DNA of 13,434 bases from JAKJBL01 sp964461335 (GTDB lineage: Bacteria; Bacillota; Clostridia; Christensenellales; CAG-138), in contig CAYWTY010000048.1 in the NCBI GenBank assembly GCA_964461335.1, forward strand, positions 1 through 13,434, in the 5' to 3' direction. Below the pieces are notes generated by a model. The model saw nothing but the letters and a program-made list of their open reading frames with translations, was not told the origin of the DNA and ran no database searches. The position numbers and the translations under genes are program-made. Shown here piece by piece: positions 1 through 6,207 of the stretch. Numbering within the stretch: position 1 is the stretch's first letter; each line of letters opens with the position of its first letter.

Positions 1-38
1 AATCGGGGGTTTTCTCTTGCTTCTTTCTGTTACCTATG

Positions 39-56
39 TAGTGTATCTCAACACTA
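39..56 (-). other. Hairpin just after the M23 gene
   Basis: On the minus strand, immediately after the TAA stop of the peptidase gene, TAGTGT and ACACTA form a perfect 6-bp stem with a 6-base loop. No U-run follows, so it is not a classical intrinsic terminator. It could be a transcript 3'-end structure or chance. The remaining bases 1-38 show nothing I can name. Confidence 0.3.
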
Positions 57-1145
57 TTATAAGTATTGCCTTGGGTTGTAGGGTATGCCGCCAATGAGAA
101 GTTCCATGTGCAGGTGGGGCTCTGTTTCTTCATCTTGAGGCAGCGCAAGCTCGCCAATTTGCTGCCCCTTTTTAACATAATCCGAAATAGCAAGTGTACA
201 ATTGCCAACAGGCGCAAGGCGTGTGACAAACCCCAGAGCGTGCTCTATTTCAAGCACAAACCCGTAATTTGAGCGCATAGATGCAAATATGACTTTGCCG
301 CTTTCAGGCGCAGTTAGCACAGAGCCAATTTTGCAGCTTATATCAAGCCCATAGTGCATGCTTTCATTGCGCATGCCGAAGTTTGAGCTAATCTTTCCGT
401 CTGCAGGCAGAGTAAGGTTAAAGCCCAAAGGTGCGTCAGGCCCCTTTTCGCCCTCGTATTTGCCCGGCTCCCTGCCTGCCTGCTTTGGCTTATACGCACC
501 TGATGAAACCTTTTCTACGCTCGGGCTTAAGTCAAAGCGTTCAACAATTTTAGGGTTTCCTTCTCGAACCTTGTTTATATATGTTGTTTCTGTAACAGTA
601 ATTTGTTCGCCTGTTTTGCCAAGCGCATTAACAAGCCGAGCATTTTTAGGTATGCGCTTATCAGTAGCAAGCTCCTGCTTAAATTCCAGCATATCTATAT
701 AAACAGTGCGTGTAGTGTAAATTACAGGGCAAAGCGCTGCTTCTGTTTTTAAGAGCCCTTTTGCGCGCGAAAGGAGCATTGGCTCTTCCCCGGGCTTTGC
801 ATACCTAAGCTCAATATGCTTTTCAAACTCTGCAGAAAGCAGCTTTTCCCCCTGCGGGGGCGTAAATGCCTGCACAAGCTCATAGCGCAATAGCGCCATT
901 GCCTCTGCTTCATTTATTAAAGTGCATATAGGGATATTATCTGCAAGTATTGTTACTGCCTCTGTGTTGAGTTCAGGCTCGTTCGTAGGCTGCTTAGGTA
1001 AAGCTTCGGGTGCTTGCGTTGTTTCTCTAGCAATAGAAAAGGCGCTTGGAAAAGCAGGCAGCCTAAGTATTAAGATGCCAAGAAGAATAACAAGCGCAAG
1101 TGAAAGCGCAAATATATATGCAGAATACTTTTTTAAAAAGCGCAT
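57..1145 (-). CDS. Membrane-anchored M23 (LytM-type) peptidase-like protein with G5-like domain
   Basis: This 362-residue protein has a short basic N-terminus and one hydrophobic segment at about residues 9-29, so it should be anchored with its bulk outside the membrane. Residues about 147-220 resemble a G5 domain, and about 241-358 form a peptidase M23 (lysostaphin/LytM) fold, normally a zinc endopeptidase cutting peptidoglycan cross-bridges. Zinc-ligand motifs are visible: HxxxD (H264, D268) and HxH (H344, H346). The family's other catalytic histidine, usually in a YAHL-like motif, appears as LAPV with P312, so hydrolysis may be lost and the domain may only bind wall or a partner, as in degenerate sporulation LytM proteins. 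The start precedes a credible membrane anchor, but the ribosome site is weak (a G-run at 1152-1156). The gene ends in tandem stops TAA TAG. It lies 94 bases after the binding-protein gene on the same strand. I see no clear promoter of its own, so read-through is possible. Confidence 0.87.
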   Translation of the reverse strand: MRFLKKYSAYIFALSLALVILLGILILRLPAFPSAFSIARETTQAPEALPKQPTNEPELNTEAVTILADNIPICTLINEAEAMALLRYELVQAFTPPQGEKLLSAEFEKHIELRYAKPGEEPMLLSRAKGLLKTEAALCPVIYTTRTVYIDMLEFKQELATDKRIPKNARLVNALGKTGEQITVTETTYINKVREGNPKIVERFDLSPSVEKVSSGAYKPKQAGREPGKYEGEKGPDAPLGFNLTLPADGKISSNFGMRNESMHYGLDISCKIGSVLTAPESGKVIFASMRSNYGFVLEIEHALGFVTRLAPVGNCTLAISDYVKKGQQIGELALPQDEETEPHLHMELLIGGIPYNPRQYL

Positions 1146-1173
1146 CTTCTACCCCCGAACAAGCAGGTTTATA

Positions 1174-1254
1174 TAAGCGCATATGCCTTTAAGCGTTTAG
1201 CTTAGTAAGCAGCCCGAGCTTTATACGCGCCCTATGCGCTTAGCTTATAAGCGC
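1174..1254. repeat. Cluster of TAAGC/GCTTA motifs forming two small hairpins
   Basis: Seven copies of TAAGC or its complement GCTTA lie within about 80 bases: 1174-1178, 1190-1194, 1200-1204, 1206-1210, 1238-1242, 1243-1247 and 1248-1252. Two hairpins result. The first is 1236-1242 with 1248-1254 (7-bp stem GCGCTTA/TAAGCGC, 5-base loop), which overlaps the end and stop codon of the binding-protein gene. The second is 1190-1194 with 1200-1204 (5-bp stem, 5-base loop). No T-run follows on the minus strand, so a standard intrinsic terminator is unlikely. The function is unknown. It may be RNA processing, 3'-end protection, or composition bias. Confidence 0.5.
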
Positions 1255-2160
1255 CATTTCAAGCGCTTCGTAAATGTTCTTAAGGGTTTTTACAATATTC
1301 GGCCCTGCTACAACTGCCTGCTCAAGCTTAAATACACGCCCTTGTTCAACGCATTCAAGCCCTGCTAACTCACTTTGCTCTATAAAGGTTTCGTAATTAA
1401 GCTCAGCGCTAAGAAGTATAGCCTCCGGTTCAAGTGAAGCAAGTTCTACAAGAGAATACACTGGGAATTCTTCAGCTGCATTGTTTGTTATGGGCATTCC
1501 GCCTGCAAGCTGCAGAAGCTCATATTCAAGTGAGCCTGGGCCTGCTGCTGCATAGCCCTGCCCATTTTTATAAAGTGCGAAAAAAACGTTGATAGGTTCA
1601 AGTTCAGCTGCAAGCGCAGAAAGCGCCATAACTTCAGTTTGAATGCCTTCAATAAGCGGCGCAGCATCAGCTCCTGTAATTTGGGCAATAAGTGCAATTG
1701 CTGCATAAATATCTCCAAAAGATGAAGCCTCCGCATATACAACTGGTATCCCCTCGCCAACAAGTTCTTCACAAGCTGCAAGGCTAAAACTATTGCCCAC
1801 AAAAACCATATCAGGTTCAAGCGCGCTTATAGATGCAATTGCAAAGGGTTCGACTTTTTCTAGCGCAGCTCCCTCAGGCGGCTCGCTTAAAGGGTCAACT
1901 GCAAGTACAGCATCGCCTTTTGAAAGCGCAAAAAGGGTTTCTGTTGCTGCAGGTGAAAGTGAGACTATCCTTTTTGGCACGCCGCGCACTTCAATTTCGC
2001 GCCCTGCCATATCTGTAAGTATAGCAGCAGGCGGAAGCTGCTCAATAGCTTCTGTAGGTGCAGGGGTTTCTGTTGTTTGCGGCTGAACAGATGCAGGCTT
2101 GCTGCATGAAACCAAGAGAAGGACTCCTGCAATTGCTATGCTCAACCATTTGTTCTTCAT
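1240..2160 (-). CDS. ABC transporter substrate-binding lipoprotein, BtuF/FepB-like (siderophore, haem or cobalamin type)
   Basis: This 306-residue protein has a signal peptide with lipobox LVSC and predicted lipidated C19, followed by a Thr/Pro/Gln-rich linker (about 22-45) and a helical-backbone periplasmic-binding domain. The RIVSLSPAATETLFAL stretch at residues 64-79 and the ALEPDMVF motif near 113-120 are typical of the iron-complex/cobalamin binding-protein family. It would capture a metal chelate outside the membrane and pass it to a permease with an ATPase, but neither gene is beside it here, so it is an orphan in this window. The start is well supported by GGAGG at 2166-2170, five bases upstream of the ATG, and a promoter fits at 2188-2216. 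The substrate cannot be assigned. Some relatives are sensors or adaptors rather than transport proteins. Confidence 0.88.
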   Translation of the reverse strand: MKNKWLSIAIAGVLLLVSCSKPASVQPQTTETPAPTEAIEQLPPAAILTDMAGREIEVRGVPKRIVSLSPAATETLFALSKGDAVLAVDPLSEPPEGAALEKVEPFAIASISALEPDMVFVGNSFSLAACEELVGEGIPVVYAEASSFGDIYAAIALIAQITGADAAPLIEGIQTEVMALSALAAELEPINVFFALYKNGQGYAAAGPGSLEYELLQLAGGMPITNNAAEEFPVYSLVELASLEPEAILLSAELNYETFIEQSELAGLECVEQGRVFKLEQAVVAGPNIVKTLKNIYEALEMALIS

Positions 2161-2187
2161 AGTTTCCTCCTTAGTGGTGCTAAAAGG

Positions 2188-2216
2188 ATTCTAACATTCA
2201 TAGTCAAAAGACGCAA
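2188..2216 (-). promoter_or_regulatory. Candidate sigma-A promoter of the binding-protein gene
   Basis: Read on the minus strand, TTGCGT (2211-2216) is followed after 17 bases by TAGAAT (2188-2193). The -10 matches five of six consensus bases and the -35 only three. The implied leader is about 20 bases, ending in GGAGG. It would let the gene be transcribed separately from arcC, 93 bases upstream. Confidence 0.45.
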
Positions 2217-2253
2217 TCTAAGTGCAGGTGCTGTTCACACATTGTTAACGCGC

Positions 2254-3171
2254 TTAGTTTTGGCTTCCTCCGATTATTGTGCCTGTTTTGCCTTCAAGCG
2301 CATCCCGCGCTTTTTCAAGCAAAGTAATAAGCGCCTGCCTATTCGGCCTTGAGGATGCAAACTCAACAGCTGCCATAACTTTGGGGAGCATTGAGCCTGG
2401 CGCAAAATGCCCTTCTTTAATGAGCGCAGTTGCTTCATCAACTGTGAGTGCGCTTAGCCAAACCTGATTTGGGGTGTTAAAGTTAATAGCCACCTTTTCA
2501 ACTGCAGTAAGGATTATTAGCGCATCCGCATTTAGCTCCTTTGCAAGCACGCAGCTTGCAAAATCTTTGTCAATTACAGCGCCTACCCCTAAAAGCGCGC
2601 CATCCTTTTCTATAACAGGTATCCCGCCTCCGCCTGCTGCGATTACGACCTGACCAGCGTTAAGAAGGCAGCTTGCAGCCTCAATTTCTATTATTCGCTT
2701 GGGCTTTGGTGAGGCAACAACTCTGCGCCAGCCGCGGCCAGCATCTTCCATAACAGCTTGCCCGTTTGCCTTAAGCGCTTTTGCTTCCTCTTCTGAAAGA
2801 AAGCGGCCAATAGGCTTTGTGGGGTTTTTAAAAGCAGGGTCTTCTTTGTCAACAAGCACCTGGGTAATTATAGTTGAAACAGGTTTATTTATCCCCCGAA
2901 GCAAAAGCTCCTCCCTAAGTGCATTTTGCAAATCATAGCCTATATATGCCTGGCTCATTGCTACGCAAACAGAAAGCGGGATATTTAGGTGCTCCATAGC
3001 AAGGTTTATCATGCCCACCTGCGGGCCGTTGCCATGGCAAATAACAACCTCGCTGCCCTGCTCTACTAAATCCGCAATTGCAGCTGCAGTAACTTTTACT
3101 GCCTTCATTTGCTCGCTTAAATCTCTGCCTAACGCATTGCCGCCAAGCGCAATTACAATTCGTTTTTTCAT
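2254..3171 (-). CDS. arcC: Carbamate kinase
   Basis: This cytosolic amino-acid-kinase-fold enzyme interconverts carbamoyl phosphate plus ADP with carbamate plus ATP, usually as the last ATP-yielding step of arginine, citrulline or agmatine fermentation. Its 305 residues are near the family length of about 310. Visible signatures are ALGGNAL near the N-terminus (8-14), HGNGPQVG (46-53), the NPTKPIG region (116-122), AGGGGIPV (179-186), DKDFAS (201-206), LTAVEKV (221-227) and the GHFAPGSMLPKV segment (254-265). A GGGAG ribosome site lies about 9 bases before the start, and a good promoter lies at 3240-3268. The usual partners arginine deiminase (arcA) and ornithine carbamoyltransferase (arcB) are not next to it. 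The stop codon is embedded in TAAGCGCG. The family assignment is firm. The pathway it serves is not. Confidence 0.96.
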   Translation of the reverse strand: MKKRIVIALGGNALGRDLSEQMKAVKVTAAAIADLVEQGSEVVICHGNGPQVGMINLAMEHLNIPLSVCVAMSQAYIGYDLQNALREELLLRGINKPVSTIITQVLVDKEDPAFKNPTKPIGRFLSEEEAKALKANGQAVMEDAGRGWRRVVASPKPKRIIEIEAASCLLNAGQVVIAAGGGGIPVIEKDGALLGVGAVIDKDFASCVLAKELNADALIILTAVEKVAINFNTPNQVWLSALTVDEATALIKEGHFAPGSMLPKVMAAVEFASSRPNRQALITLLEKARDALEGKTGTIIGGSQN

Positions 3172-3194
3172 GCTCTATCTCCCTGTTATTGTGT

Positions 3195-3210
3195 AATTGT
3201 ATGCACAATT
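3195..3210 (-). promoter_or_regulatory. Inverted repeat in the arcC leader
   Basis: AATTGT and ACAATT form a perfect 6-bp inverted repeat around a 4-base centre (ATGC), between the predicted arcC transcription start (about 3233) and the ATG. It could be an operator or an RNA hairpin. The adjacent minus-strand string ATGAATTGTGCAT loosely recalls an ArgR box, which would suit carbamate kinase, but the half-site spacing is off by one. I treat regulation by arginine as speculation. Confidence 0.35.
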
Positions 3211-3239
3211 CATTCAATTCTTAAATAATAGCATATTGC

Positions 3240-3268
3240 TTTATAACATTAAATCAACAATATGTAAA
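3240..3268 (-). promoter_or_regulatory. Promoter of arcC
   Basis: On the minus strand TTTACA (3263-3268) is separated by exactly 17 bases from TATAAA (3240-3245). Each hexamer matches five of six sigma-A consensus bases. The implied leader is about 62 bases and contains the inverted repeat at 3195-3210. Confidence 0.65.
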
Positions 3269-3294
3269 GGCTTAGCATATGCGCCTTTGTGCGG

Positions 3295-3322
3295 TTGACA
3301 AATGCCATGTGAAGATAATAAT
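3295..3322 (+). promoter_or_regulatory. Promoter of the VanW-family gene
   Basis: A perfect TTGACA (3295-3300) is followed after 16 bases by AATAAT (3317-3322), with an alternative TAATAT at 3319-3324 at 18 bases. Transcription would start near 3329, giving a leader of about 47 bases. It is back to back with the arcC promoter, so a regulator binding here could affect both. Confidence 0.68.
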
Positions 3323-3347
3323 ATGTACATTAGTATCAAAATTAAAC

Positions 3348-3365
3348 AGCGCCAATATTTGCGCT
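3348..3365 (+). promoter_or_regulatory. Imperfect palindrome just before the VanW ribosome site
   Basis: AGCGC (3348-3352) and GCGCT (3361-3365) form a 5-bp inverted repeat with an AT-rich 8-base centre, ending two bases before GGAG. In RNA it could partly hide the ribosome site. It may equally reflect the local abundance of GCGC strings. Confidence 0.25.
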
Positions 3366-3376
3366 AAGGAGAATAC

Positions 3377-4867
3377 ATGAGCAAACCTCGTGAAAAAAAG
3401 AGCCTCACTGTGCGTCTCTTACGTGTTCTTTTAGTTCTCTTAGCATTAGGCACTGCTGCAATAGGTGCGCTTTTAATACAAGAGCAGAAAGCAAATGCGC
3501 CAATTGATGAAGCGGACCGTGAAACCTTGCGCTTTGCGCCAGGGATAAGCGTTATGAATATTGCTCTTGAGGGGAAAACGCTAGAAGAAGCAAGGGCTGC
3601 GCTTCTACCGCTTGAGCGCGAGATGGCAGCAAATGTACAATTTGTGCTTGATGCAGGCACTGAGTCTATAACGCTTACTCAAGCTGATATGAAGCTTTTG
3701 TTTAATACTGAAGATGTGCTTGCAAAAGCTATTGAATATGGCAACATTGGCAATCTGTTAGAAAAAAGAAATCAGCGCGAAGCGCTCACAGAAGAGCCGA
3801 AGAATTTCCCTATTGACTTTACGCTTGATGTATCTCCTGCAAAAGATAAGCTCATCGCATTTGCTGAGCGTATAAACAAAGAGCCTGTTGACGCATCAGT
3901 TGCAATGGATTTAAGCGTAGAGGATTACTTTATTTATACTGAAGCAGTTGCAGGCGAACAGCTTGATGTAGAGGCGCTCCTAACCCTGCTTAAAACCCGA
4001 GCAGATAAGCATGAATATGGGGATGTTGAACTGCCCATAGTGTATGAGGAGCCTGAAATTACAGTAGAGTCGCTTAAAGCAACGCTTATCCAGCGCTCAA
4101 AAGCTGAAACTTCCTTCAAAAAAACACCCTATAACCGCGCTGATAGAGTATTTAACGTAAAAAAGGCTGCAGCTCTTGTAAATGGTTTTGTCTTAAAGCC
4201 GGGTGAGGTATTTTCAACAAACGATACTTTAGGCCCGCGCACTTATGAGGGGGGCTGGAAGCCTGCACCTGCAATTGTGCAGGGTACAACTGAAGACCAG
4301 GCAGGAGGCGGCGTGTGCCAAGTGAGCACAACGCTCTATAATGCAGTTGTAAAAGCAGACCTTGAAATTGTGAACCGCCGCAACCACTCAAGCCCTATAA
4401 GCTACATAACGCAGGGGCTTGATGCGACAATCGATACAGGGCGCATAGATTTCCAGTTTAAAAACAACACTGCATCAGATATATATCTTTTTGCCTATGC
4501 AATAGATAAGGCGGACGGGCCTCTCCTTGAAGGGCAGGATGATAAGACGCTCCTTATCGAAATTTTCGGCGAACCTCTGCCTGAAGAATATGACGAAATA
4601 AAGCTGACTTCAAGCAGGCTTGAAACCCTCTATCCTACGGGCGATATGGAAATCATAGTTGATTCAACCGTTGCTTGGGATTATTACGAAGAGCAGATTG
4701 GCCGCAAAAACGGCTCTATTTGGCAATCCTACAAGCATTACTATAAAGCAGGGGTTGAAGTTAAAAAAGAGCTTTTGGCAAAGTCAACATATAAAGCATA
4801 TAACGGCAGAATTGTTGTAGGCCAGGGCTATTTCCAACAGCCGCCCATAACTCCACAAGTTCCATAG
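3377..4867 (+). CDS. VanW-family cell-surface protein with peptidoglycan-binding-like and C-terminal G5-like regions
   Basis: This 496-residue protein has a basic N-terminus, one transmembrane anchor at about residues 11-36, and a large extracellular part. Residues about 55-225 look like two successive PG_binding_4-type modules. The VanW domain runs from about 255 to 398, with VFNVKKAA, LKPGEVFS (273-280), and the hallmark GGGVCQVSTTLYNA (310-323). The tail (about 410-482) resembles a G5 domain, with a Tyr-rich segment and a closing VVGQG, then a Pro/Gln-rich end. VanW proteins occur in vancomycin-resistance clusters and very widely elsewhere. Their biochemical role is unsettled, so a resistance function should not be assumed: no van ligase or dehydrogenase gene is here. 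The start has GGAG about five bases upstream and a strong promoter at 3295-3322. The gene is a single unit converging on ansA, 51 bases away. Confidence 0.92.
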   Translation: MSKPREKKSLTVRLLRVLLVLLALGTAAIGALLIQEQKANAPIDEADRETLRFAPGISVMNIALEGKTLEEARAALLPLEREMAANVQFVLDAGTESITLTQADMKLLFNTEDVLAKAIEYGNIGNLLEKRNQREALTEEPKNFPIDFTLDVSPAKDKLIAFAERINKEPVDASVAMDLSVEDYFIYTEAVAGEQLDVEALLTLLKTRADKHEYGDVELPIVYEEPEITVESLKATLIQRSKAETSFKKTPYNRADRVFNVKKAAALVNGFVLKPGEVFSTNDTLGPRTYEGGWKPAPAIVQGTTEDQAGGGVCQVSTTLYNAVVKADLEIVNRRNHSSPISYITQGLDATIDTGRIDFQFKNNTASDIYLFAYAIDKADGPLLEGQDDKTLLIEIFGEPLPEEYDEIKLTSSRLETLYPTGDMEIIVDSTVAWDYYEEQIGRKNGSIWQSYKHYYKAGVEVKKELLAKSTYKAYNGRIVVGQGYFQQPPITPQVP

Positions 4868-4873
4868 CCTATT

Positions 4874-4921
4874 TAAGCACTTTAGTTTTTTTGCTTAGCG
4901 GGGTAAGCTTGCCTAAGCTTA
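4874..4921. repeat. TAAGC/GCTTA hairpin cluster between convergent VanW gene and ansA
   Basis: Five TAAGC/GCTTA motifs fill this 48-base stretch and give overlapping hairpins: TAAGCA (4874-4879) with TGCTTA (4892-4897) around a T-rich loop, GCTTA (4893-4897) with TAAGC (4904-4908), and TAAGCTT (4904-4910) with AAGCTTA (4915-4921). The last contains the ansA stop codon. A 7-T run at 4886-4892 could help end VanW transcription, but no hairpin sits in the classical place before it. The region may act as a weak two-way terminator. Confidence 0.45.
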
Positions 4922-5902
4922 GGGCGAGAGTTCCCCGCATAGGTCTGTGCTCATAATATTGCGTATGTCGTCAAGGCTGCTTGTTTGGCCAAGTGTCCAC
5001 ATAAGCTTTGTAACTGCTGCTTCGCTTGTCATATCCATTGCGGAAAGTACCCCTGCATCTGAAAGCGTCCTGCTTACCTCATATACAGCAGGCGTGCTTT
5101 TTTCATAAAGGCATTGTGAGGAAAGCACAACAGGCATCCCGCTTTTTAGAAGTTTTATAAGCGACTCCGTATGGTCGCGCCTTATGCTGTGCACCCCGCC
5201 AAGCCCGAACGCTTCAACAACAAGCCCTTTGTAGCCGCAGCCAGGCAGCGCATCAAAAAGCGAGGGGTTTGCGCCTGGAATAAGCTTAATAAGCGCTACG
5301 TTCGGCTCAATTGAGTAGTTAAATACGAAGCCCCCTTCAACAACAGGAGGTTTGTTCAGCTCAATATATTTCCCGTTTGCAAGCACCCCTATATAAGGGT
5401 AGTTTATGCTCTCAAATGCATTGAGTGAGGTGGTTCGCACTTTAACAGTTCTGCAGCCTAAAATAACAGATCCGCCAAAACACACGTAAACTCCGCCTTT
5501 TAAGCTGCGGCAAGCAATAATAGCATCTCTAAGGTTAATGCGCCCGTCTGAGTCAGGGTAATAAATTGGAAACTGGGCGCCAGTAAAAACAATGGGTATT
5601 TCAATTCCTCTAAGCATAAATGAGAGCATGCTCGAAGAATACGCCATTGTGTCAGTACCGTGTGCAATGACAATGCCTGAATATTCATTTTTAGCTTCAT
5701 GAATGCAGCCTGCCATTATGCGCCATTCTTCAGGCTGAATATTTGAACTGTCGAGTGCAAAAAGATCGTGGCAGCATATATCGGAAGTATCCATCTCCAA
5801 AAAGGAGAGCAGGTCGCACGCAGGTGTACCCGGAGAAAGCCCCTCTTCTGTCGGCAGGCAGGCAATTGTGCCTCCTGTGCCTATCAAAAGCAGTTTTTTC
5901 AT
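4919..5902 (-). CDS. ansA: Type I (cytosolic) L-asparaginase
   Basis: This enzyme hydrolyses L-asparagine to aspartate and ammonia. Its 327 residues suit the bacterial type I form, and no signal peptide is present, so it should be cytosolic. The first catalytic motif GTGGTIA (8-14) carries the nucleophile T12. The second, HGTDTMAYS (81-89), carries T83 and D84. A lysine in RTVKV (K154) matches the conserved lysine region. Further family features are the FTGAQ stretch (106-110) and GRINLRDAI (120-128). GGAG at 5911-5914 lies 8 bases before the ATG. The gene is divergent from pckA and convergent with the VanW gene. Its product aspartate is one or two steps from oxaloacetate, the PckA substrate, so a metabolic link with the neighbour is plausible but not shown. 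The stop codon is part of a TAAGCTT hairpin arm. Confidence 0.95.
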   Translation of the reverse strand: MKKLLLIGTGGTIACLPTEEGLSPGTPACDLLSFLEMDTSDICCHDLFALDSSNIQPEEWRIMAGCIHEAKNEYSGIVIAHGTDTMAYSSSMLSFMLRGIEIPIVFTGAQFPIYYPDSDGRINLRDAIIACRSLKGGVYVCFGGSVILGCRTVKVRTTSLNAFESINYPYIGVLANGKYIELNKPPVVEGGFVFNYSIEPNVALIKLIPGANPSLFDALPGCGYKGLVVEAFGLGGVHSIRRDHTESLIKLLKSGMPVVLSSQCLYEKSTPAVYEVSRTLSDAGVLSAMDMTSEAAVTKLMWTLGQTSSLDDIRNIMSTDLCGELSP

Positions 5903-5923
5903 AAAACACGCTCCTTTTTTTTA

Positions 5924-5951
5924 AGTATAGCATGTATGGAAGAAGTTGCAA
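5924..5951 (-). promoter_or_regulatory. Candidate promoter of ansA
   Basis: On the minus strand TTGCAA (5946-5951) precedes TATACT (5924-5929) with a 16-base spacer. The -10 matches five of six and the -35 four of six consensus bases. The predicted transcript leader is only about 15 bases, just long enough for the GGAG ribosome site at 5911-5914. Confidence 0.5.
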
Positions 5952-5993
5952 ACGCCAAAAGTGCCGCTTATATGTTTGCCCTCTGTTAAAGCA

Positions 5994-6026
5994 TTTTGCA
6001 ACATCAGCAAAACATTCTTGCAAAAC
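5994..6026. repeat. Inverted and direct repeats upstream of pckA
   Basis: TTTTGC (5994-5999) and GCAAAA (6007-6012) form a perfect 6-bp inverted repeat with a 7-base centre. GCAAAAC also repeats directly at 6007-6013 and 6020-6026, 13 bases apart. They could be operator half-sites for ansA or pckA, or chance AT-rich repeats. Confidence 0.3.
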
Positions 6027-6120
6027 TGCTATTCTACACTTGCCTGCTTAAGTTTTTTAGTATAGTATGTTCTTTACTGGGGAAAATTTTTCTCAGGTTG
6101 AAAAAACATTGCCGCTGCTG

Positions 6121-6148
6121 TTGCTTTAGCTGAAAATACTATTATGAT
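6121..6148 (+). promoter_or_regulatory. Weak candidate promoter of pckA
   Basis: TTGCTT (6121-6126) and TATGAT (6143-6148) are 16 bases apart. The -10 matches five of six, while the -35 matches only TTG. A leader of about 53 bases would follow. A weak -35 would be consistent with need for an activator, but this is inference. Confidence 0.35.
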
Positions 6149-6189
6149 ATAAGCTCAGTTTATGTTAAGGCAGTGAATCATTTATAAAA

Positions 6190-6193
6190 GGAG
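6190..6193 (+). promoter_or_regulatory. pckA ribosome binding site with long spacing
   Basis: GGAG lies 14 bases before the ATG at 6208, longer than the usual 5-10. I see no closer purine-rich site and no in-frame start codon between the two, so the annotated ATG stands, but initiation may be suboptimal. Confidence 0.5.
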
Positions 6194-6207
6194 CAAAACA
6201 CCAACAT

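Larger units (their letters stand above)
5903..6207. other. 305-base divergent spacer between ansA and pckA
   Basis: I see no gene here. The spacer holds an ansA promoter on the left (5924-5951), repeats in the middle (5994-6026), a poor plus-strand promoter candidate (TTGCCT at 6040-6045, TAGTAT at 6063-6068, 17-base spacing), and a second candidate nearer pckA (6121-6148). TTGCAA occurs three times (5946, 5996, 6018). A degenerate cre-like 14-mer at 5947-5960 overlaps the ansA -35 but misses three consensus bases, so catabolite control is only a suggestion. Confidence 0.5.

Noticed and set aside
2933..3217. A 94-codon minus-strand frame overlapping the arcC start
   Set aside because: It reads the arcC 5' end in another frame, and arcC has the family motifs and ribosome binding site.
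1177..3284. A shared 10-mer GCGCATATGC (1177-1186 plus, 3275-3284 minus) as a dispersed repeat
   Set aside because: Ten-base matches are expected many times by chance in a 13-kb window, and the flanks diverge.
3377..4867. A vancomycin-resistance determinant
   Set aside because: VanW-domain proteins are common in susceptible Firmicutes. No vanA/B ligase, vanH, vanX or two-component genes are present.
5947..5960. A CcpA cre site in front of ansA
   Set aside because: It misses three of the 14 consensus positions, including core ones, so I mention it only as a weak possibility.
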